Of a stretch of 13,174 nt of DNA, positions 1 to 7,281 are shown piece by piece. A program made the position numbers and the translations under genes. The notes beneath the pieces were generated by a model. The model was not told where the DNA came from, ran no database searches, and saw nothing but the letters and a program-made list of their open reading frames with translations. This DNA is from Deltaproteobacteria bacterium (GTDB lineage: Bacteria; Desulfobacterota; Desulfobacteria; Desulfobacterales; Desulfobacteraceae), in NCBI GenBank assembly GCA_019314105.1, contig JAFCZY010000088.1:1-13174 (forward strand), given 5' to 3'. Position 1 is the first letter of the stretch. Each line of letters starts with the position of its first letter.

Positions 1-100
1 ATCGTATTCAATAAAAGTCGGCATTTATTGTAATTTATTGACCGTCAGTGTATATCATGTGCCAGAAAAAAAATGATATAAAAGGGTTGAAAACATATTT

Positions 101-880
101 ATGAAAATAAAAAAGGTGATGAATCATATTGTCCAATGGCTTGATACATATCTTGAAAAGTCAGGTTTAACCGGATTTGTCATTGGTGTTTCAGGTGGGA
201 TTGATTCTGCTGTTACCTCAACCTTGTGTGCAAAAACCGGTAAATCTGTTCTTGCACTGAACATGCCCATTTACCAGGCAAAAGACCAGGTGTCCTTAGC
301 GTCTGCCCATATTAAATGGCTTAAAAAAAAATTTGATACTGTTACCGGCATTGATCTGGAGCTTTCGCCTGTTTTTGATCAAATCAAAAAAAGCCTTCCC
401 GATCATATTCAAGATGGCATGACAATGGCCAACACTCGGGCAAGACTTCGCATGCTCACCTTGTATGCCTTTGCTTCCAACCATAAAATGCTGGTTGCAG
501 GAACGGGCAATAAAGTTGAAGACTTTGGTGTGGGGTTTTATACCAAATATGGAGATGGCGGTGTAGATCTTTCCCCTATCGCAGATCTCACGAAAACTCA
601 GGTTTATGCCCTGGGCAAAGACTTGGGTATCATAGAAGATATTCTGACGACAGCCCCCACAGACGGCCTGTGGGAAGATAATCGAACCGACGAAAGCCAG
701 ATCGGCGCCACCTATGCAGAGTTGGAATGGGCGATGCAGTATCAGGCGTCTCCCCAAAAGGAATCCTTGAGTGAGCGGCAAGAAAAAATTCTTGCCATTT
801 ATGAAAAATTTCATACCACCAATAAGCATAAAATGGACCCCATACCGGTATGCCGTATTCCTGAAGATTTTAAAGAATAA
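101..880 (+). CDS. nadE: NH3-dependent NAD+ synthetase
   Basis: This cytoplasmic enzyme amidates nicotinic acid adenine dinucleotide to NAD+ using ATP and ammonia, the last step of NAD synthesis. The 259-residue product begins near residue 26 with the N-type ATP pyrophosphatase P-loop GVSGGIDSAV, and has the downstream family segments NTRARLRML, GTGNKVEDFGVGFYTKYGDGG and the DLTKTQVYALG / APTDGLWEDNRTDE region that bind ATP and the deamido-NAD substrate. Length fits the short, ammonia-dependent form; no glutaminase (nitrilase) domain is present. The ATG at 101 is preceded by a weak AAGGG about 13 bases upstream, and no better start is seen. It appears monocistronic: the next gene on the right is on the opposite strand and ends 27 bases away. 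The reading frame is intact, in contrast to the broken genes that follow. Confidence 0.95.
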   Translation: MKIKKVMNHIVQWLDTYLEKSGLTGFVIGVSGGIDSAVTSTLCAKTGKSVLALNMPIYQAKDQVSLASAHIKWLKKKFDTVTGIDLELSPVFDQIKKSLPDHIQDGMTMANTRARLRMLTLYAFASNHKMLVAGTGNKVEDFGVGFYTKYGDGGVDLSPIADLTKTQVYALGKDLGIIEDILTTAPTDGLWEDNRTDESQIGATYAELEWAMQYQASPQKESLSERQEKILAIYEKFHTTNKHKMDPIPVCRIPEDFKE

Positions 881-907
881 TCAACGCTCCATTGCTGTTG
901 TTCATAC

Positions 908-1227
908 TTAAAAAGATTTTTTATTTTCCCGTCTAAATCCGCTAGGAAGCAGAATGCAACATAAAAAAGCCAGTATGGAGGATATACAACCGACCCAAAA
1001 AATGGAGGAAACCCCTTTTAGGATTGCTTCCCAAATACAGGCAACGCAACTGCCCTTGCAAGAAAGTATGCAGAATAAACCCATGCATAAAGGTGAAGGC
1101 CCCCAAGTTCGGTGACAATGGTTGGCATTGCAGCAGACATGACAAGGGCATCCATAGCCCCCAGGAAAAGGGCTAAAAGTGCGGCGCCAACGATGTATAT
1201 CCGCCTAGTTTGTATCAGTTGATTCAT
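908..1227 (-). pseudogene. MFS drug-efflux transporter remnant, head joined to tail
   Basis: The N-terminal ~65 codons (1227 down to about 1027) encode the first membrane segments of a DHA2/EmrB-type MFS transporter: IYIVGAALLALFLGAMDALV, then AMPTIVTELGGLHLYAWVYS and ALPVFGK, the usual start of the loop 2-3 motif. The frame then hits TAA at 1018-1020. Reading on in another frame from about 1026 gives ILKGVSSIFWVGCISSILAF followed by LCCILLPSGFRR and a stop at 908-910. This looks like the last transmembrane helix and basic tail of the same kind of protein. A complete transporter has about 400-500 residues, so roughly 1 kb of the middle is missing and the joint at about 1023-1027 is out of frame. 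It would not be functional. It follows the small membrane gene at 1267-1461 by 39 bases, probably one former operon. The head assignment is solid; the tail assignment rests on its hydrophobic pattern and position. Confidence 0.75.
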
Positions 1228-1266
1228 TCTTATCTTATTGTTTATAACCCTTTTAAATCAAAACTT

Positions 1267-1461
1267 TTAACCGGATCTGCCTGGAAAGAAAAAGGGGATA
1301 AGAAAAACAATGCAGGCAACCAGAAAAAACAGGCTTCCCAGAGCGCCAAGGAGATCACCGGTTCGGATGCTGGCTGCACCATAAAAAAGAGCCGACGCGA
1401 TAAAAAGTACCCATCCCCATATCTGGTATCTTTGCTCAAAGGGCAATCTCGGGCCTTTCAT
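1267..1461 (-). CDS. small two-helix membrane protein
   Basis: A 64-residue protein of unknown function. Two hydrophobic stretches are evident, about residues 16-31 (WGWVLFIASALFYGAA) and 36-59 (LLGALGSLFFLVACIVFLIP plus FFF), separated by a short polar turn, with a basic N-terminus (MKGPRLPFEQRYQ). That fits an inner-membrane hairpin with the N-terminus in the cytoplasm. The ATG at 1459-1461 has a strong purine-rich site (AAGGGGG, four bases upstream on the minus strand). It lies 39 bases ahead of the broken MFS gene on the same strand, so it was probably co-transcribed with it and may have been an accessory to the exporter. I do not recognise a named family. Coding status rests on the ribosome binding site, hydrophobic pattern and context. 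Confidence 0.6.
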   Translation of the reverse strand: MKGPRLPFEQRYQIWGWVLFIASALFYGAASIRTGDLLGALGSLFFLVACIVFLIPFFFPGRSG

Positions 1462-1494
1462 GGTCCCCCTTATTTATTTAAGGTATGTCAAAAG

Positions 1495-1529
1495 AAACTC
1501 CCTGACTGACAGAATCAGCCAGGGAGTTT
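1495..1529 (-). terminator. hairpin terminator of the former ABC operon
   Basis: A 15-base arm at 1495-1509 (AAACTCCCTGACTGA) pairs with 1515-1529 (TCAGCCAGGGAGTTT) with one mismatch and a five-base loop. On the minus strand the stem is followed by TCTTTTG, a modest T-tract. It sits 42 bases past the stop of the ABC remnant (1571) and before the small membrane gene, so it probably ended the minus-strand operon. The plus-strand flank is not T-rich. Confidence 0.65.
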
Positions 1530-1570
1530 GGCATTTACAAATTAATTATCTTTTAAGCTTCTTATACATT

Positions 1571-1745
1571 CTACTTAATCCAGCGCGGTTTAATAAATTT
1601 ACTATTCTTGTAAGGTGTCAGCGGTGGATCTGCAAACAGGGTTACCAGCTATTCCGAATACTTGGCCTTCTTCCACTTCAAAACTTAGATCATCAACAGC
1701 TGCCAACGCCCCAAACTTTTTGGTAATATTGATCGCCTTGAGCAT
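1571..1745 (-). pseudogene. ABC-transporter operon remnant (ATPase N-terminus joined to another C-terminus)
   Basis: From ATG 1745 (minus strand, AAAGGA about nine bases upstream) the frame encodes MLKAINITKKFGALAAVDDL then SFEVEEGQVFGIAG, the standard start of an ABC ATPase of the LivG/branched-chain or simple-sugar type. It stops matching exactly where the Walker A sequence PNGAGKS should begin. The same frame runs out at 1602 with unrelated residues. In the next frame, from about 1640, there is a plausible protein tail (TLFADPPLTPYKNSKFIKPR WIK) ending in TAG at 1571-1573, just ahead of the terminator at 1495-1529. That tail does not look like an ATPase C-terminus and probably came from the last gene of the operon (unrecognised), so several genes may have been lost. 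No Walker A, signature or Walker B motif remains, so the product would be inactive. It was transcribed divergently from the AOR operon. Confidence 0.7.
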
Positions 1746-1779
1746 CTTGCCAGTTCCTTTCTTGAAGTTAAGTACAGTT

Positions 1780-1808
1780 ATGGTATCACATAGTATGTAA
1801 TATGTTAT
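1780..1808 (-). promoter_or_regulatory. operator copy 1 with overlapping minus-strand promoter
   Basis: On the minus strand, ATAACA, a 17-base spacer and TACCAT form a weak -35/-10 pair directing transcription toward the ABC remnant. The spacer contains the perfect 11-base palindrome ACATAGTATGT (1788-1798). The 20 bases at 1785-1804 match the reverse complement of 1866-1885 at 18 positions. The block also sits inside a larger inverted repeat, TTATGGTATC (1778-1787) and GATACCATAA (1816-1825). The arrangement suggests a repressor site, most simply for the TetR protein encoded at 4163-4753. Confidence 0.5.
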
Positions 1809-1861
1809 CCATAGCGATACCATAACTTTTTTTCTAAAGCAATAAAAAAATAAAAATGTAG

Positions 1862-1890
1862 TTTACATAGTACATAATATGTGATATTTT
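1862..1890 (+). promoter_or_regulatory. operator copy 2 with overlapping promoter of the AOR operon
   Basis: TTTACA (1862-1867), a 17-base spacer and TATTTT (1885-1890) make a reasonable sigma-70 promoter about 35 bases ahead of the Fe-S gene. The spacer holds the palindrome ACATAATATGT (1872-1882), and the whole element is the inverted near-copy of 1785-1804. A repressor bound here would cover the RNA polymerase site. The equivalent placement on both divergent promoters argues for one regulator controlling both operons. Confidence 0.5.
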
Positions 1891-1926
1891 CTTTTTAAGA
1901 ATAGATAATTTTCTTGGGAGAAAGCC

Positions 1927-2349
1927 ATCAAAGCCTTTATTCACACTAACTTTGACAAATGCACGGGCTGCAGTATCTGCCAGTTGGCATGCAGCATGGA
2001 CCTGGTAGGCGGCTACAACCCGAGACGAGCCCGTCTTTTGATCCTCCCCAAAAATGAAAACCTCTACCATATACCAGTCGTCTGTAATCAGTGCGAAAAT
2101 GCCTATTGCATGAAGGTCTGCCCTTCCAAAGCTATTTTCCGCGGGGATGACAGCGTTGTCTGCATTGATCCGGATAAATGTATCGGCTGTGGTCTGTGTG
2201 CCCAGTACTGCCCCATAGGGATGATTCAACTGGATGCTGACACCCAGAAAGCCGTTAAATGTGAATTGTGCCAGGGGGAACCTCTGTGTGTTGAGGCCTG
2301 CCCGACAGGAGCCCTTGAACTTGTTTATAAAGGAAAGATCAATGACTGA
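1927..2349 (+). CDS. four-cluster [4Fe-4S] electron-transfer protein, AOR partner
   Basis: A 140-residue ferredoxin-like protein with 16 cysteines in four groups: 12/15/18/22, 53/56/61/65, 85/88/91/95 and 112/115/121/125, each ending CP except the first. This is the pattern of DmsB/HycB-type subunits that wire a molybdopterin enzyme to an acceptor. It overlaps the AOR gene by eight bases, so it is very likely the electron-transfer partner of that enzyme. The start is odd. The frame is open from 1909 but contains no ATG, GTG or TTG before TTG 1984, which would delete the first cluster's cysteines. At 1927 an ATC codon sits six bases after GGGAG, exactly where ATG would be expected (xKAFIHTNFDKCTGC). 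I therefore annotate from 1927 and read it as either a rare ATC start, a recent mutation or a base error. Fold and role are secure; the start is not. Confidence 0.85.
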   Translation: MKAFIHTNFDKCTGCSICQLACSMDLVGGYNPRRARLLILPKNENLYHIPVVCNQCENAYCMKVCPSKAIFRGDDSVVCIDPDKCIGCGLCAQYCPIGMIQLDADTQKAVKCELCQGEPLCVEACPTGALELVYKGKIND

Positions 2350-4144
2350 CGCCTACACAAACAAACTGCTGATGATTGATTTATCTTGTTCATCCCTCGA
2401 AACCCTTTCGGTTCCTGATGCCTTGAAAGCTGATTTTATCGGTGGAAAAGGATTTGGAGCAAAGCTTCTTTATGACAAGGTTCCCCCTGGCACGGATCCT
2501 TTAGGAAAAGACAATCTTCTCATGTTTATGACCGGTCCTTTGACCGGTACCATGGCCCCGGCCATGCGAGGGTGTGTGGTCACCAAATCTCCTTTGACCG
2601 GTATTTTTCTAGATTCCTATTTTGGAGGCAGTTTTGCTCCTGAAATTAAATATGCCGGATATGATGGTATCATTATAAAAGGCTGTGCAAAAACCCCCGT
2701 CTTTATCTGGATTAATGATGATCATGTGGAAATCAGAGATGCCCGCCATCTTTGGGGAACGGATACCCTGAAATCCAACCGCCTGATAAAAGAAGAACTC
2801 CATGATGACACTATCAAAATTGCCAACATTGGTCAGGCAGGAGAGAATCAGGTCCTTTTTTCTCTGATCTGCTGCGAATATAACCGCCAGGCAGGAAGAG
2901 GCGGCGCCGGTGCTGTTATGGGCTCCAAAAATCTTAAGGCCATTGCAATAAAGGGGTCTAAACCAGTTAACGTACATGATCCCCAGCGGTTTATCAACGC
3001 ATGTGCAACGGCTCTTAAAGAACTTGAAAACAGTCCGGACATTGACTCCTTCCGTCAGGCCGGCACAGCCGCTTCAGTTGAGTTTGCCAATGAAACCGGA
3101 CTCTTGCCCCATAAAAATTATCAGAACGGAACCTTTGTAAAGGCCGCCATGCTGTCAGACAAAGGACAATCCAAACATCTGTGGCTGGGCAGCAATGCCT
3201 GCATGGGATGTCCCATCCGGTGCTCCAAGATTGGGGCAGTAAGGACCGGTAAGTACAAGGGTTTTGTTACAGACATTGTGGAATATGAATCCGCCGCCCT
3301 CATGGGGTCCAACCTGGATATTTCAGATATCAGGGCGGTGGCCTACCTGGTCAAACTCTGCGATCTTTACGGAATTGATTCCATGTCCACAGGCAATATC
3401 ATCGGCTTTGCCATGGAAGTCTGTGAAAAAGGCTTGATCCCTTCTCCCAAAAGCATTGATATAAAATTTGGCAATGTGGCAGCAGCAGAACATCTGATCC
3501 ACGCCATCGCCAATCGGAAAGGGACACTGGGAAAACTTCTGTCCAAAGGGGTGAAACAGGCAGCCGAGGAAATCGGAGGAATTGCAAAAAATATAGCCAT
3601 GCATACCAAAGGACTTGAATCACCTGCCTGGGGACCCAGAGGCGTATCAGGTATGGGGCTTGCTCTCATGACCACGGACCGGGGCGGATGCCACCAGAGA
3701 GGATTTCCCGTGTCCTATGAACTATCCGGAGAATGGGAAGGCCATCCTCTGGATCCTCTTTCGCCGGTCGGCAAAGCTCAAATGGTGATTGCCCTCCAGA
3801 ATTATTCTGCTGGTACAGACACGCTGGTTAAATGTGATTTCGGTAGTTACGGCATCTCCGACACCACTTATGCCGAACTTCTCAGTGCGGCAACGGGCCG
3901 GGAGGTGACTGCAGATATTTTTATAAAAACCGGAGAACGAATTTGGAATCTTGTCAGACACTTTAACCTGGCACAAGGCATGGATGCGTCAAAAGACACC
4001 CTTCCTCTGCGATTTATAAATGAACCACTTCCTGACGGACCTGCAAAAGGCCATAGGATTTCAAAAAAAGATATGACGTATATGAGACAGGAATATTATA
4101 AGCTGAGGGGATGGAACGAAAAAGGGGTTCCCTCCAAACTCTGA
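2342..4144 (+). CDS. tungsten/molybdenum aldehyde:ferredoxin oxidoreductase (AOR family)
   Basis: AOR-family enzymes oxidise aldehydes to acids in the cytoplasm at a bis-pterin W or Mo site and pass low-potential electrons to ferredoxin. The 600-residue product has family length. It shows the N-terminal pterin-binding region (DFIGGKGFGAKLLYD, FMTGPLTGT), the GRGGAGAVMGSKNLKAI segment, and the [4Fe-4S] ligands as C287-x2-C290-x3-C294 (ACMGCPIRC) plus the distant C498 (LVKCDFG). The ATG at 2342 overlaps the end of the Fe-S gene and has AAAGGA upstream within that gene; an in-frame extension to 2234 is only shadow coding. It is followed after 18 bases by the TetR gene. The aldehyde is not readable from the sequence. 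Because a BetA-like GMC oxidoreductase is in the same operon, an aldehyde made by that enzyme is the best guess. The frame is intact. Confidence 0.93.
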   Translation: MTDAYTNKLLMIDLSCSSLETLSVPDALKADFIGGKGFGAKLLYDKVPPGTDPLGKDNLLMFMTGPLTGTMAPAMRGCVVTKSPLTGIFLDSYFGGSFAPEIKYAGYDGIIIKGCAKTPVFIWINDDHVEIRDARHLWGTDTLKSNRLIKEELHDDTIKIANIGQAGENQVLFSLICCEYNRQAGRGGAGAVMGSKNLKAIAIKGSKPVNVHDPQRFINACATALKELENSPDIDSFRQAGTAASVEFANETGLLPHKNYQNGTFVKAAMLSDKGQSKHLWLGSNACMGCPIRCSKIGAVRTGKYKGFVTDIVEYESAALMGSNLDISDIRAVAYLVKLCDLYGIDSMSTGNIIGFAMEVCEKGLIPSPKSIDIKFGNVAAAEHLIHAIANRKGTLGKLLSKGVKQAAEEIGGIAKNIAMHTKGLESPAWGPRGVSGMGLALMTTDRGGCHQRGFPVSYELSGEWEGHPLDPLSPVGKAQMVIALQNYSAGTDTLVKCDFGSYGISDTTYAELLSAATGREVTADIFIKTGERIWNLVRHFNLAQGMDASKDTLPLRFINEPLPDGPAKGHRISKKDMTYMRQEYYKLRGWNEKGVPSKL

Positions 4145-4162
4145 GTTCATTGAGGATAAATT

Positions 4163-4753
4163 ATGCCAAATCCCATCAATAAAAAAGAGGCCAAACGAAT
4201 CGCTACAAAAAAAAGAATTCTCGCGACCGCCACCCATTTATTTGCACGGCTCGGGTACCATAAAACCACGATCCAGGACATTGCCTATCACATCGGTATG
4301 ACCACGGGGGCCGTGTTTCACTACTATGATTCCAAGTCGGATATTCTAGATGATGTCGTAAAAGAACTGGATCAGAGTTTTGACCGATACATTGAGTATC
4401 TGGGCAAAAGCCATACGGATTATAAGACATTGATCAACGGTATCATGGATATTTTCACAGACCGATTTCACTACCAGCCAGACAACATTATTGCACTGGC
4501 ATCACTGGCTGCGGAATTCAGCGGCATCCGGGGACCTGTTATGATAAAAACCCAGGCGGCCTATGACAAATTCGCAGATGCCCTTGAAAATGCCTTGAAT
4601 CAAATTTCCAAAAATAAAACAAACCGGGCCGCTGCAATCTGTTTCATTTCAGGCCTTCAGGGCGTGGCACTCCAGGCTCTTATCAGGGATGATGAGATGG
4701 ATATTGATACCCTGGTAGCTGGATTTGTTAGCTTGGTGACTGGGAATCGATAA
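4163..4753 (+). CDS. TetR-family transcriptional regulator
   Basis: A 196-residue regulator. Residues about 15-65 form the TetR DNA-binding domain (TKKRILATATHLFARLGYHK, TTIQDIAYHIGMTTGAVFHY, YDSKSDILDDVV), and the remainder is a helical ligand-binding and dimerisation region without a recognisable subfamily signature. Length resembles BetI, but I see no sequence reason to call it BetI. The start ATG has GAGG eight bases upstream. It lies between AOR (18-base gap) and the GMC gene (15-base gap), so it is probably co-transcribed and autoregulated. The inverted palindromic sites at 1785-1804 and 1866-1885 in front of the operon are the obvious candidate operators. The inducer may be a substrate or intermediate of the pathway. 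Confidence 0.9.
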   Translation: MPNPINKKEAKRIATKKRILATATHLFARLGYHKTTIQDIAYHIGMTTGAVFHYYDSKSDILDDVVKELDQSFDRYIEYLGKSHTDYKTLINGIMDIFTDRFHYQPDNIIALASLAAEFSGIRGPVMIKTQAAYDKFADALENALNQISKNKTNRAAAICFISGLQGVALQALIRDDEMDIDTLVAGFVSLVTGNR

Positions 4754-4768
4754 TACTAAAAAGGAATT

Positions 4769-6387
4769 ATGAAGATGAAAAAAACATATGACTATATCAT
4801 TATTGGCGGCGGCTCTGCCGGGTGTGTGCTTGCCAACCGGCTCAGCCAGGATCCGGAAAACAACGTATTGGTACTGGAAGCCGGGCGGCCGGATTATATC
4901 TGGGATGTCTTTATCCATATGCCCGCAGGCCTGACCTTTCCTTTGGGCAACAAATATTATGACTGGTGTTATGAATCCGAACCCGAACCCTTCATGCAAA
5001 ACCGGAAAGTTTTCCACGGCAGAGGAAAAGTGCTGGGCGGATCATCCAGCATCAATGGCATGATTTATATCCGCGGCAATGCCATGGATTATGAAAAATG
5101 GGCCTTCCCTATTTCAAACGAGCTGAAAACCGGCTCAAAGGACCGGATGACTACCACGACACCCACGGCCCCCTTATTCTTGAAACCGGCCCCTGCAAGA
5201 ACCCGCTTTTCCAGGCATTTCTCAATTCAACCGAACAGGCCGGCTATCCTTTGACCGATGATGTCAACGGATACCGACAGGAAGGGTTTGGTGCCTTTGA
5301 CCGGAACATCAGCCGGGGCCGACGCCTCAGTGCGGCAAGGGCCTATCTTCATCCGGTCCTGAAACAACGACCCAACTTGGATGTCATCTGTCGGGCCTTT
5401 ACCACCAAAATTCTGTTTGACGGCAAAAAAGCCATAGGTGTAGAATTTATCAAAGGTAAAAAGGGCCGTGCCCAAACCATCCATTCAAGTGAAGTCATCT
5501 GTTGCGGCGGCGCCATCAATTCCCCACAAATCCTCCAGCTGTCAGGTGTTGGAAATGCTGAGGAGCTTGAAAAACTCGGCATCAAACCAGTTCATGATCT
5601 TCCCGGAGTAGGGGAAAATATGCAGGACCACCTGGAAGTCTATGTTCAGTACAAATGCAAAAAACCCGTATCCCTGAACCCCTCCCTCAAATGGTGGAAA
5701 AAACCCTTTATAGGATACCAATGGCTCTTTCACAGATCAGGAGCAGCTGCCACCAATCATTTTGAGGCTGGCGGATTTATCCGAAGCAACAATGAAGTAG
5801 AATACCCCAATATCCAATTTCACTTTCTGCCTTTGGCCATCCGTTATGATGGGAGTCAACCCAGCCACGACCACGGTTACCAGGTCCATGTAGGCCCCAT
5901 GTATTCCAATGCCATTGGGTCGGTTAAAATCAAATCAGCCGATCCAAAACAGCACCCGGCACTGCGTTTTAATTACTTGTCCACAGACCAGGATCGCAAA
6001 GAATGGGTAGAAGCCATAAGGTGTGCCAGAAAAATCATGAACCAGCCGGCATTTGATGAATTTAACGGTGGTGAAACCTCTCCGGGCAACCATATCCAGA
6101 CGGATGATGATATTCTGGACTGGGTGGCAAAGGATGCGGAAACGGCGCTTCACCCCTCCTGCACCTGCAAAATGGGAAAAGACGATATGGCTGTGGTGGA
6201 CCCGGATACCATGAAGGTTCACGGCGTGGAAAACCTGCGGGTTGCAGATGCCTCGGTCATGCCCTATGTGACCAATGGTAATATTTATGCCCCGGTCATG
6301 ATGGTAGCGGAAAAAGCCTGTGATCTCATATTGGGCAACACCTTGGAGCCGCCTTCAACAGCAGGGTTTTATCGGCACAAAGCCTGA
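4769..6387 (+). pseudogene. GMC oxidoreductase, choline dehydrogenase (BetA)-like, frameshifted
   Basis: The gene encodes a flavin-dependent alcohol dehydrogenase. The N-terminal frame (4769 to about 5103) has the FAD-binding [20 protein letters not shown] and the [20 protein letters not shown] signature. The continuation (about 5101-6387, another frame) has [18 protein letters not shown], the second GMC signature around [35 protein letters not shown] with the candidate catalytic His (codon 6151), and [14 protein letters not shown] near the C-terminus. After MDYEKWA the sequence jumps straight to LPYF. E. coli BetA has about 13 residues between these points, so roughly 40 bases are missing and the frame changes (stop at 5254). 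Without correction the protein is cut after the FAD motif. The ATG has AAAAAGGA four bases upstream. The substrate is unproven: GNIYAP carries Tyr where choline oxidase has a catalytic Asn. Confidence 0.85.
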
Positions 6388-6421
6388 AAAATCGGATCAA
6401 TACTCCAATACCTTAGCCGGC

Positions 6422-7213
6422 TTATGCCTTTGGAATTTTAAAACTGCAGGGAACAACAACCTGGCATTTTCCACACACATGGGTGGTTTGTTCCCGGCCT
6501 GCCAGTTCTTCTGTATCACGAAGATTGGATTTTAATCTTTCCCAGCATTTTTTTCGGTCGATTCCTGTCTCGGAAGATATGGCTCCGACTGGACAGCGCC
6601 TGACGCAGACCAAACATTTATGACCATTTTTATGGAGGCAAAGCTCCTTTTCAGTCACCAGAGGGCTGTCACCGAGATCGGCTTCGGTGACCAGACTGCC
6701 CAGACGACCGGTACAGCCGGATGGCGTGATGAACTGAGCATTGACACCAAACCGGCCCAGGCCTGCGATATACCCCAGATGTTTATGGGACCAGCGAGCC
6801 ATGAGTTTCTTATGGTCAAAATTGTGGGTTGCCGGAACCAAAGCACTTTGATATCCCGCATCCTCAAGAAACAGTTTGATCTTCTCACACAGGCTGTTAA
6901 TCAATAAATTAGTGGATTCATATGCCAGTCCCCAATTTCTGCAGGGAATATCTCCTTTATGATTTTCTTTTGCCAATTCTTTGATAAAAGGAACAAAAAA
7001 AACAATCACAGATTTACCCGTAGCCAGAAGATCTTTTGGAAGGACATGGTCATCTGCTGCAATTTCAGGCAGAATATCAAAGCGTTCATCCGCCTTTGCC
7101 GTGACCGCCAGAGGTGTCCGCCAGAAATTTTTCCCGCCGCTAACCGGTGGATAATTTGCCACATATTTTTCAATTAATTCTCTTAAATCACCGGATGTAA
7201 CAAGCGCTGTCAT
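6422..7213 (-). CDS. QueG-like (COG1600-type) 4Fe-4S protein
   Basis: A cytoplasmic Fe-S protein of about 263 residues. The middle carries YIAGLGRFGVNAQFITPSGC then TGRLGSLVTEADL, the segment shared with epoxyqueuosine reductase. The C-terminal part has cysteines arranged LCLHKNGHKCLVCVRRCP, a lone C in DRKKCWERL, and CGKCQVVVPC, enough for two [4Fe-4S] clusters. It is shorter than typical QueG (over 300 residues), lacks the HEAT-like tail and is not near tRNA-modification genes, so I infer a paralogue in an unknown redox reaction rather than queuosine synthesis. Such short forms are common in anaerobes. Start choice: ATGs occur at 7228, 7216 and 7213. Only the 7213 codon has GAGG at a usable distance (five bases), so I chose it; an annotation from 7228 would add five residues. 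It is convergent with the GMC gene, whose stop is 34 bases away, and downstream of the kinase-like gene across a terminator. Confidence 0.8.
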   Translation of the reverse strand: MTALVTSGDLRELIEKYVANYPPVSGGKNFWRTPLAVTAKADERFDILPEIAADDHVLPKDLLATGKSVIVFFVPFIKELAKENHKGDIPCRNWGLAYESTNLLINSLCEKIKLFLEDAGYQSALVPATHNFDHKKLMARWSHKHLGYIAGLGRFGVNAQFITPSGCTGRLGSLVTEADLGDSPLVTEKELCLHKNGHKCLVCVRRCPVGAISSETGIDRKKCWERLKSNLRDTEELAGREQTTHVCGKCQVVVPCSFKIPKA

Positions 7214-7264
7214 CATCACCTCTATCATTCATTTATTAAACAGCCAAAAAAATAACTTGAAAAT

Positions 7265-7281
7265 CTGCGGCTCGGCCGCAG
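7265..7281 (-). terminator. hairpin terminator after the kinase-like gene
   Basis: A perfect seven-base stem CTGCGGC / GCCGCAG with a TCG loop, flanked by T-rich DNA on both strands (CATTTTTCTT on plus; ATTTTCAAG then a run of T on minus). It lies about 90 bases past the stop of the minus-strand gene at 7371-8207 and upstream of the QueG-like gene, so it most likely ends transcription of the kinase-like gene. It could work in either direction. Confidence 0.65.

Noticed and set aside
296..829. 177-codon minus-strand frame opposite nadE
   Set aside because: It is the antisense of a fully convincing NAD synthetase and has no family pattern or ribosome binding site.
1210..1509. 99-codon plus-strand frame across the MFS and small membrane genes
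   Set aside because: Low-complexity Lys/Ser/Gln composition, antisense to the two hydrophobic segments on the minus strand, and no ribosome binding site.
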